Below are positions 55,245-64,000 of a stretch of DNA of 64,000 bases, in pieces. Both the position numbers and the translations under genes were made by a program. The stretch covers positions 2,418,001 to 2,482,000 of the forward strand of contig OY756143.1 of the NCBI GenBank assembly GCA_963576785.1, read 5' to 3'. The stretch is from Chlorophyllum brunneum. Its lineage: Eukaryota > Basidiomycota > Agaricomycetes > Agaricales > Agaricaceae. Each line of letters starts with the position of its first letter. Position 1 is the first letter of the stretch. The notes beneath the pieces are model-generated. The model was not told the DNA's origin. It did no database searches and saw only the letters and a program-made list of their open reading frames with translations.

Positions 55245-56560
55245 TTATATATCGGCCAGATTCTTCTCAGATTCGAAAATAATTGAAACGATCGCACGTT
55301 GGTTGCATTCTTGAAAAGGGTTCCTAAATTTCATTAAGATCAATCTTCCAAACATCTTTTTCCCTTGCGGCGCTTCAAGCCATTGACCATGCATTCCGGA
55401 CAGCTGTCTAAAGAGCACACGGCCAACGTCAACAGCCAATTACTTCAAGAAGGGAGGAGGAATGACTTACACGGCCCAGGGACCTTGTGGGTGGTCTGGG
55501 ACTCCACGACTCCGGTGTAGATGTTGATGTTGATGGAAAGATAAGAAGTGGAGTAAGCACCTGGAAATTTAGAGAAACAAATGACCGTTTTCATCAGTGA
55601 CACCGGTCATCAAGAAGGACATGTCAACGAATATAATCGTGGCCCACCGCCATGACCGGCAGACAAGTTCCGAGACTGTTGACCTCCAACAGGCATACAA
55701 AGACAAACTAACGAAAGTCCCAAGATCCGACATGCAGTAGGTGGGAGTGGACTACGAATATCACGTAATCCGATGAGGTATTGTCCACTAGGAAACCTGC
55801 CTCGACCGCCAGTTACAATTGCCTATGGTAGATGACAAAGGGAGAACGGGGTCACGAGCCACAAAGAAGTAGATGGAATGGAAACGATGCCTCGTTTTGG
55901 CAAGAGGCTTTGATAGCGTACACCCAGGGTAGGATTACGGTGTGTTGCTATTGGCTTGGTGGAGGGTCAGAAGTTCGTGCTGAAAGTTCTAGAGTGTGCT
56001 GTTAACCAATTCCAGAGTCAAATGCTGTGAATTCATAACATGCAGAAAACCCGAGAGGAGATTCGGCCATGCCCCTTCGAGGAATGAGATCTCCTATAAG
56101 TGGAATAAGGTCCAAACATAGACGAGAATGTTGTAAAAGATAAAATAAAAAAAAGAAAGCGATCTGATGGGCGATGGACCGTGTGCATCTCCCAGAAAGA
56201 AGGAAAAAAAGAGTCGTTTCGGGGGTCGAAAAGCCACGTACATGTATCAGATATTCACCTACAGCAAGAGTAGTAGGGCTGGAGGCGATATAAGGAAGAG
56301 TAGTCATAGCGTTGATCGACCCACTTTCCAACACTTTTGAGAGTGGCGTTTAGGAGCCACATCGGGAAGATGGGATCGGACTCTTCAGGCCAACCGCCGA
56401 TACTAGTATCTGGTTGCGACTGCGGCAATACCCAAGGCTCATTCAATGGGAAATGAAAAACGGAGGATGCGGACCCAGTCCCGCCGAGCCCTGAACCAGT
56501 TCCAGCAATCTTGAACCATTGAAGGCTGGTGCTATTCGCGGTTGTTACAACGAACTAGAT
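55245..56560 (-). pseudogene. AA9-like polysaccharide monooxygenase remnant
   Basis: Fragments in the right order resemble AA9 LPMOs, copper enzymes that cleave cellulose oxidatively. They read TSLQWFKIAGTG, MWLLNATLKSVGKWVDQ, then LPYIASSPTTLAVGEYLIH joined by an intron to HELLTLHQANS. YPGC, IVTGGRGRFPSGQYLI and ININIYTGVVESQTTHKVPGP follow. These match WFKI, the IPxxxxxGxYLxRHExxALHxA core, the YPxC block and the NIY...PGP end of AA9. The part with the N-terminal His and the second copper His was not found, a frame change lies near 56310, and a TAA interrupts the block before YPGC. I read it as a decayed gene. It could be an intact gene of another family with splices I could not place. Confidence 0.45.
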
Positions 56561-57360
56561 TTCGGGTGACCGGGTCTTCAGCACAGGTCACTTGCAGCCG
56601 TTAAATCACCTAATGTGGGATTAAGGTGCACGTCGGCCACTTGGCGCCACCTGGCTGTAGTATGGGAGCTGAACGGTCGCAGGAAGCTGATTAGCACAGG
56701 GTCGGTTGGGAAACTTCAGTTGCAGGAACGTCAGCCCGTCCAGTAACACCTGTCTGTAAGCCCGAGCAAACCGAGAATATAACAGCACCATAAAACCACT
56801 CCCTACCACTGGTGGACTCGGAGGTGACCGCGTGTGCTGCAGTTTACCAGAACAGGAACGAAGAGATAACAGTAAGGGTTGTGAAGAACGTTTTGATTCT
56901 AGTTGTCGAGCATCGTGCTTGCGATGTATTTTGTATGAGAGGTTCTGGGTTCCGGGGGGCAGGGTCGGCAGCAGCAAGGGGGAAGTTTTCGGTCCGCAGT
57001 CGCAGCGGAACACCCCGAAGCCCTAGAAATCATCTTTCAATAGCGAACAGATTAACATTCGCAATCTGGTTTCCGACCCTAACTAAGAGCTTGGTTGACC
57101 TGCTAAGAAAATGCGATTTCATTGCACGAGGAGAGTTTAAAGTTGACACTCGCGTATTAGAACCCAACCGAAGACTCGTCGCAATCTCTACGGCTCTGGA
57201 TGACATCGGGCCTTGGGTGAGGTTGACGACCCGTCAGAAACCGCTCTTGTTATATTGTCCGAGCCGAACGTACACGCAGCACGCGGTGACAAGCTTCGGG
57301 CACACAGGGAGATTAGGGAGTAGCTGAAGATATTCTATTTGGAGTGCTGAGGTTGGCAGA
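56561..57360. other. intergenic
   Basis: No gene recognised. Open frames of 130-171 residues on opposite strands overlap one another and lack motifs. The missing 5' part of the AA9-like relic was not found here. Confidence 0.4.
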
Positions 57361-58358
57361 CTACGTCGCTTTCTTCGGCCGCTGTCCGAAGATACCCCTC
57401 CCAACGCGGACGACTCCACTCCCTGCTCTCAGGGCGGCCTCGAAGTCACTCGACATTCCCATGCTGAGAACGAGGTTCCCTGACGTTTCATGGCCCCATG
57501 GAGAACCTGCCTGCTCCTTTACCAAGTACTCTTTCAGCCGATCACGGGTCTCTTTGAGTTTCTCAAAGTCCATATTTTGATCCATCTCTGAGGCATTGAG
57601 TGATTGTTCCAAAGCGCCAATAGTCATTAAGCCTTCAAATCGAAGTCGTCGACAATCCTTTAGAATGTGGAGCACGAGTTGACCGAGATCCGACACCGCA
57701 ACATCGGTATCTACCCCAAGCGGTGGTAATCCCGATTTGCTCTCCTCACCAGAGGTGTTCACTTGCACGAAGACGCGCAGAGGGTTATTTCTATCGCTGG
57801 GAATAGCCTTGTTGAGAGCAGAAGCAGCTTTGACAGATGCCAGTGTGTGAACGCTATAGAGGTTGGGAATGGCTATAACGATGTCAGGCCTTCTGCGGAA
57901 CTCGCAAAGAGAACAACATACATGCAAGGAGTTTTGCTTTATTGGATTGTAAAGCCCCAATGAAATGCCATCGAATGTCATGAGGGAGCTTGTAGTAGGT
58001 AATTAGCCTCTGGCCGAACGAAGCGTAATAGTTCACGTACGATCGTGGCTTTATCAGCGAGTTCTTGTGCGTAGTTTTCGCCGAAGTCGTAGTGGCATTG
58101 CTTATAGCAAGCCATTATATCGGAAGCTGGCTTGTACTTCGACACTGCGACCAGCGTTGGTGTGGTACCCGAGAGAGACGCAGTCTTGACACGATCCCGA
58201 ATTTCCTCGATTGCTTCCTTGACCTCCTCAGAGCGTTCCATGGTGGACTGAAGGATAGAGTCGCCTATAGAAGCCATATACTTCAAGGTTTGTGAAGAAG
58301 AATACAACTGACGAGTTGAGAGCCTTGGGCAGGTGATCGTGGTCCGAGTAAGAATCAT
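57361..58358 (-). CDS. pyridoxal phosphate homeostasis protein (YggS/PROSC family)
   Basis: A PLP-binding, non-enzymatic homeostasis protein of the YggS/PLPBP family with an alanine-racemase-like barrel. The start used is ATG 58358; the first 30 residues (MILTRTTITCPRLSTRQLYS) are basic and may target mitochondria. An internal MASIGDSI could start a cytosolic form. The core has TPTLVAVSKYKPASDI with the PLP lysine, FGENYAQELADKA, DIRWHFIGALQSNK and VFVQVNTSGEESKSGL. Then come RFEGLMTIGA, NLVLSMGMSSDFEAALRAGS and VVRVGRGIFGQR. Two or three short introns. Stop TAG at 57361. Confidence 0.9.
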
Positions 58359-60020
58359 CAACTGCTTGTCCAAGTCTCGCTGATTCTGACGAACGCTTAT
58401 TAATCACTGCTATCGTGGGTTGACACTATCATTCGCCCAGTAACTTTAAAAACGGACCAAAATGCCCTCCACCCCATCCGGAGTGTCAGAAGCATACCAG
58501 GGCATACATCAGTAGTGCTTACATTATTTATACCAATAAAGCCGACCCAGTGTAGGTTGATTGTCAGATTTGTGCGCTTCGTTAATCGCAATTTCCGGCA
58601 GTTCCACCCCAAGCCCGCCGTACCAACGCCCCACCCAGTCTAGCAGCCTATAGCCCTGCGATATCAGACCAGGCTCCAACCACCGTTAGTCAGAGTTGGT
58701 AGGCTTATTCGCTATCAAATCATGGAGGCTTGTTTTGAAGAGGATGAATAAATCCGAAGACCCGACCCTACAAGGCAAGTACGTATTGTGGAAAGCACAA
58801 CTATCATGTTTAGTCAACTTCCCACAGAACCGGCATATAGGACGCGACACAATGGCCGTGAAGCAAGGAATCCATTCATTCGCAGATTCACGAGGGAGAA
58901 GCATGATCGATCACTCGTATCACCGAAGTGACGCAGGCATCGCCCTCCTTGGGCGATATTGTTCACAGTTGAAATGTTAATGGAATCGTTGAATATCGAT
59001 TCAACTGGTTCGCAATTACGTTTTCTCTAATGGCATCTGGGCCGGCCCTGTTGCGAATCCTCCACCGAGCAACTGCTTTCGGCGACCACAATCATCTCCC
59101 TCAAGTTCACCATCACATCCATCATTACGTGAATCAACACTCCTTTAACGACTGCTCATTCGGTTGGTTCGGTTCGAAATTGTGGACGAAGTGGGAGGTA
59201 TTATGAGCGACACAGCATGCCTTCAGATCCTTAGAACCACTGTCAGTGTGCACGGCTTTATACTCTTGTTGCGTCGAGGGACGTCATTCCTTCCCCGGAC
59301 AGTGTATTGGTCCCTTTTATTCACGCACCCAGGGTCGTATAAATAACTCCAGGGTGAAATCCTTCGAATCTGGATTTCCTTATGCTCTTGTGGTTTAAGT
59401 AGCCTGGATGAGCCAGCGAAGATGCTGTTTCCGAGTATAAAGCATCTTATTCTCAAGAGCTCTACGTTCCCTCTCCTTCCTCTGGCCATTTAACTGTGAG
59501 CATTTGACTAGGCCAGCGAACTCATTTCTCCAGCTGCTGTCCCATGGACCATCAATTTCCAAGAAGTGCCATTGATCTCTCGGGGGCGAGCTGGACCACT
59601 GGTCGGCCCAACACAGAGACGCTCGGTAGCGAACTCTGTTTCATCAGAAAAGATGTCTGATTAACGCCTTCTCCAGAACCGCCCTTCTCGTCGGGGCATG
59701 TGACGGAGAATCATCAACCGGACTCCCAGACTTCGTTTTATTATTCGGGTGCAGCTAGTCCTTAGTTGACTTCCTTCCTCGAAATTACACCCCTCTTCCA
59801 CAGATACCATCACCACGACAGATGTGGTATCCCCTGGGCATGGAGGCGCTAGGACGGTGCCAACCATGCTACGGGAGGTCCTTCCTACACATGGGCCGAC
59901 CAGGGGGTATACCACTGGAATAAATGCGGAGCGCACTCCTGACAGTACGTCCAACCGTCGTAAATATGGGACGATATTAACGGAAACATAGATTTTGCAT
60001 CCGCGGTTCATTTACGAACA
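58359..60020. other. intergenic
   Basis: About 1.66 kb between divergent genes. No motif-bearing open frame was seen; the longest is 116 residues on the minus strand (59661-60011). Confidence 0.45.
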
Positions 60021-61220
60021 ATGACCCAGACACCGGACCTGACGAGGGCGCCGAATTCGAATGAAACATCCTCGTCCATTCTCCTGCACACGCCCCGTAA
60101 GATCTGAATTTATTCTCCTTCAGAACGCCTATTCTGAAACTCGAATAGCGTACAATGGAGTCTTTATTTCTACCTCCTCCAATGATACACTCGTCTCCCC
60201 TCAGTCGGGTCATACATCAGGCATCTCGCCCATTATGGCTCGGTTCAATCTCTCGAACGAAAAGGCGCCCAACCTCCCTGTCCTCTCCCCGGACGAGGGA
60301 AGTGTAGCTCAGGAGGCGGGACAATATACGTTCCCTCTACTACTCCCCCACTCTACGGAACAAGGTGAACGTCTGGATACTCTTGACCCAGAATCACAGG
60401 ATTGGCCCCAGTTTCCGGAGAGCCAAGATGGTCCTGACTGCCTTGGGTCCCGTTCGGCTTCCGAACAGGCAAATTACGCAGGATTAGATATCCATTACAA
60501 TACGCTCTGGTCATCTGCTGGTCATCCGCAGTGCCCTGTGGCATTCCAATACGGGCCCGGGGATCACACCAGCGACAGGGTCGTATCCCCTGAATCCCAT
60601 TTTCAGTGGCCGCCGCACGGTGGTAACTCGAACCCTTCCACCACGACAAGGCCCGCCCCAGCTCAGTCATTTCAAGTATTGTACGGCCCCCCCAATGATG
60701 CCTGGCCGAGCCCCCAAACTGGGCTCTGGTTTGTCGGACAGGGTCAGCCCACAGGAACGGTTGGCAACTCGCCCACTGCACTGCGCGAGGAACCGGTATC
60801 TAATCCCCACCCGACTCCGGTTATGGGCCCTACCACCTCGCCGACTGTCCATGGGGGCAGGCAGATTCCAAGCTCCCAATCCCCGGAGTTTGATGAATCA
60901 CTCATAAAAAAGAGGACGGGAGCTTCTCCCGCTCATCGGAACGCTGTGGACAAAAAACGCAAGAGGGAGAGGAAGTTTAAGTGTCCTCATTGTGAAGATT
61001 TTCTGACCTCTCGGCAAAACCTTAAGAGTGCGTTTTGAATACTTTCCTTGTGTGCTTTCCGCTTAGAGTATCCGAAGACCATATCAATTCTCACCTACAA
61101 TTGAACCCGTACACGTGCTACTTCTGTTCCGAGCCCAAGAGCTACCGACACACGAGGTCACTCAACCGGCACATCAAGAAAGTGCATCCCGATAAGAAGC
61201 GGGAATCCGACGGGTATTGA
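60021..61220 (+). CDS. C2H2 zinc-finger protein, paralogue 1
   Basis: A putative transcription factor. Exon 1 (60021-60096) reads MTQTPDLTRAPNSNETSSS, and a 52-nt intron leads to YNGVFISTSSNDTLVSPQSG. The middle is long, disordered and rich in Pro, Ser, Gln and Gly. The C-terminus has a basic stretch (KKRKRERKFKCPHC) and two fingers. The first is split by an intron (FKCPHCEDFLTSRQNLK, then EDHINSHLQLNPYTC). The second is CYFCSEPKSYRHTRSLNRHI with KKVH. The end is RESDGY, TGA at 61220. The finger pair and intron position match the gene downstream, so the two form a tandem pair. Targets are unknown. Confidence 0.75.
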
Positions 61221-62033
61221 TCGCTTCGGTCAGTATGCATGGTTATGGGACCAGCTGCTGTGTTATTTCGGAGAGGGAAGAAGGATATTCTGATTCCTCC
61301 TAACTTTCATGACCAAAAAACTTGCTCTGTCTTTCCGTTCCAACCTCCACTCAGGGATTCATGGTCCCATATACCCATAGCCATTTTACTACTACAAGAT
61401 AGCAGGAATGTCATCAGTAACTCGATATTGGAAGCATGATGTTCAGTCCAGATTGTGTGCAATATGTGTCAATGCCTGGAGCAGACACTGGCAGTGGTAC
61501 AGCGTGATGACATCAGCCTCACTCTGTCCTGCCAGTGAAAGGGCTGCTCAGTGGTCATTGATACTGATGCCTCATGTTGGTCCTAGCCGACAGCCTACAA
61601 AGGATTTGTCGAAAAGACGTAGGTGACATCGCATTCCCGGCCTTAATTTTCATATTGATGTTGGTCTAGAATTGGAAAGATGGCGTCAAATCCGTTGCCC
61701 ACCTTAAAGGAAACAATGTTTATTACCAACTTCTCAGGGTCGTACACACACTCCCAAGCCCCTCGACGACCCACCATACAAAGACCGGCCCAACTCCAGG
61801 CTTCCTGTGTCCTAACGGGCCGTGCGTTCCAAGCGCCATGCAGGCGCCACGATGGAGGTGGGAATATACTCTCAACCGATGCTGTTGTATTTGGTTTCCT
61901 GTGCGAATGCTCATAAAAATTCGGAAACTGCCAGAGCACCTATAAGGACATCAAACCTGGCATCTACCCTTCCCAGTTCCCCCAATCCCAGCCCGCTCCG
62001 CCCTACACACAGTTTTTGACAGGAAACTGTGGT
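61221..62033. other. intergenic between the two zinc-finger genes
   Basis: No gene recognised; promoter of the second paralogue at the right end. A minus-strand open frame of 98 residues (61643-61939) has no motif. Confidence 0.45.
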
Positions 62034-63899
62034 ATGGCATATACTGGTAGTAATCAATCCAGAAAATGCTTTCAAGGGTGCGTCACTCATTGATCTCTCA
62101 TCGATTAACTTGACCAAACTCTTCCTCTCAGTCAACCAACGCTGGGAAATCGCAATTTCAATAACACCCACTGGCCTCAAGAGTTGAACACCAGTTTCCC
62201 CGGAAATAGTGGTTGCAATAAGATAGGTGTGTTGGTTACCCTTCCCCAAGTTGAAATTATCCCCGGAACGACCGACTTACTGCTTCTACAGCAACCAACG
62301 TGAGCGCCGCCACTCACTTATCACCAGGAAGTCCCTACCACCGGTACACCCCAACCTTCGACCCACGCTCGCCGGATCTGAGTGAGTGTCTTCATAGTTG
62401 CATGCCGGTCGTTACTGTGCTCAACAGCTTTACTTCTACAGCATTCGCGAGATCTTTCACCCAACCTTTTCAGGGATACCCCTCTAGTAAACATTCTATG
62501 TTGCTATCATGACCATCTGCCAACTAATTGCTGTTAATACAGATATCCATACCGACCCAGCCTACAGGGGGGATTCGGAGTTAAGCCCCGTTGCACTTTC
62601 CCCGTCTCCTATCACAGGGAGTTTTTACGCCGGGGTGCAACACTTCGGAGGTTCGACCCCCTCTCTCGTATCATCGAACTCGTCGCCGCCCACCGGAAGG
62701 TCCATCAATATTCTTTTGACTCCCGATACCGGTCTTCAACCAGGTAGGTGATTTTCTGCCTTTAGCCTTACTGTAACTTCATAGTGTTTACAGGAAACCA
62801 GCTGCCCGGGTCTCCGAATAATTATGAGAAATCAACCATGCACTCTCCGATGTCGTATAACCACTCCACCGGGACCACCCCCGAGATGAATATCCTTCAC
62901 CTCGAGCGTTTCGAGGATTCTGGATTTCAACTAGCAACATCGGTCAAGGGTCCACGGACACTTCAGTCTCAAGAGTCATCAGTCCTATTAGGTTCCAACT
63001 CAGGCTCACAGAATTCACAACCAGAAAATCTCGACCCACTCGACCTTGACGACAACCTCACGGACCTAGAGCAATTCAATGGACAGATTTCAGCCGCTGA
63101 CTCTACTGCTGGCTTGGATGACGAATATCACATTGGCATCGTTTCCACCCCGACTGGTGTCCAGAGCGTTCCTGTTACCGTCGCCCTCGACAATCAATCT
63201 TTCTGGGATCATGCGTTCCTCCTTTCTCCGCTGACACAGCTTCAGGCACTTCCCTACGACGGTAATGCTAGTGTTTATCAAGATCACTTGCCTGGTGTGG
63301 CCATTGAACCGACGGACTGGGGACACGCTGTTGCCCCTCAAGCTGCTTCCCCGAGTCCAGGCAACACGTGTTTGCTTAATGATAGGCGCCCTTCTCTCAC
63401 TCCATCAACATCCCAAGCTACTTTGTCCCCGGAATTCGTATTCCGTGGAAGGAATGATCAACGTGTGTTCCGTAACTATAAGCCTACAAGCATGACCAGT
63501 CCCGAAACCCTGGAAGTATTGGAAGCGGTGCAGGCCGGACAACAACCTTCCTCAATAATTAACCCGAAAGGTGTTTCTGAACGCACGTTGGCTGCTGCGG
63601 AGGCCAACCGCAAAAGAGAGGCCAAGTTTCGCTGCCAAATCTGCGGTAATTCCCAGACAAGCAAGCAGAACCTTGACAGTGGGTTTTCTAAATTTGGGTG
63701 TCAGATCTCGTAGTCTAAAAGGGAGGCAGATCACATCATGTCGAGGCATATGCAACTCAAGCGTTTCACTTGTCCCGTTCTTGGTTGCACGGCCAAGTAC
63801 GGTCATGCGAGGGGTGTAAACCGTCATCTCGATAGCAAACACCCTGGCTATCGTCAGGCATGCTCCAAAGGCAAACGTGGACAATCTAAGCAAGGTTAG
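62034..63899 (+). CDS. C2H2 zinc-finger protein, paralogue 2
   Basis: A second zinc-finger protein with the same design. The start at 62034 (MAYTGSNQSRKCFQG) splices in frame to QPTLGNRNFNNTHWPQEL, ATNVSAATHLSPGSPYHRYT, then FARSFTQPFQGYPS and NIHTDPAYRGDSELSPV. A long acidic, Ser/Pro-rich exon follows. A Lys/Arg patch (AEANRKREAKFRCQIC) precedes finger 1 (FRCQICGNSQTSKQNLD, READHIMSRHMQLKRFTC), which is cut by an intron as in paralogue 1. Finger 2 is CPVLGCTAKYGHARGVNRHL with DSKH. A basic tail ends KGKRGQSKQG, TAG at 63897. About 450 residues. Outside the fingers the two paralogues are barely alike. Confidence 0.75.
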
Positions 63900-64000
63900 A
63901 CATGGCGATTGCGACGGTGACGGATGGACTATGATTTCTCTTCATCTATACTGACCTACGTATTTTTCAACTTCACCCTGAATGCCCCCTATGCCCCCGT

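Overview
The window is nuclear DNA of a filamentous basidiomycete, most likely an Agaricomycete. Genes are compact and cut by many introns of about 50-70 nt. Plant cell wall enzymes (two GH10 xylanases, an AA9-like relic), a GMC alcohol oxidase, a large insertion-bearing G-alpha, a DUF4238 protein and an agaric-type multi-span membrane protein all fit. Splice models were made by reading the sequence and matching remembered family motifs. No search or transcript data were available.

Layout, left to right: a HEN1 small-RNA methyltransferase (-) whose tail is rich in GW/WG motifs; two tandem GH10 xylanases (-), the left one with three in-frame TAG codons in exon 1; PEX11 and a peroxisomal-type alcohol oxidase (+); the clamp-loader subunit RFC3 (+); an HD-domain phosphohydrolase (-) divergent from a ZIP7-like zinc transporter (+); a diphosphoinositol-polyphosphate-type NUDIX hydrolase (+); about 4 kb without a recognisable gene; a TEA/ATTS transcription factor (+) convergent with TAN1 (-); tRNA-Arg(CCT); an atypical G-alpha (-) divergent from cyclophilin PPIL3 (+); capping protein beta (-); an intron-containing tRNA-Thr(TGT); eIF5 (+); a DUF4238 protein (+); COQ9 (-); a poorly resolved membrane protein (-); eIF3j/HCR1 (+); a 7TM-like protein (+); a bHLH factor with a long loop (-); an EGF-containing ABCG transporter (-) sharing a 138 bp promoter with ALG12 (+); an AA9-like relic (-); the PLP-homeostasis protein (-); and two tandem paralogous C2H2 factors (+).

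Most genes are housekeeping. The accessory signal lies in the wood or litter decay genes and the paired zinc-finger factors. PEX11 next to alcohol oxidase suggests a peroxisomal methanol or alcohol link. The most unusual observations concern gene structure: matching 2-nt micro-exons in both xylanases, a 5-nt micro-exon in the ZIP gene, three GC-AG introns, CAG-to-TAG style nonsense codons in one xylanase, a G-alpha without the catalytic glutamine, and possible Argonaute-hook motifs on HEN1. I found no clear new multi-gene system, intact transposon, CRISPR array or secondary-metabolite cluster.
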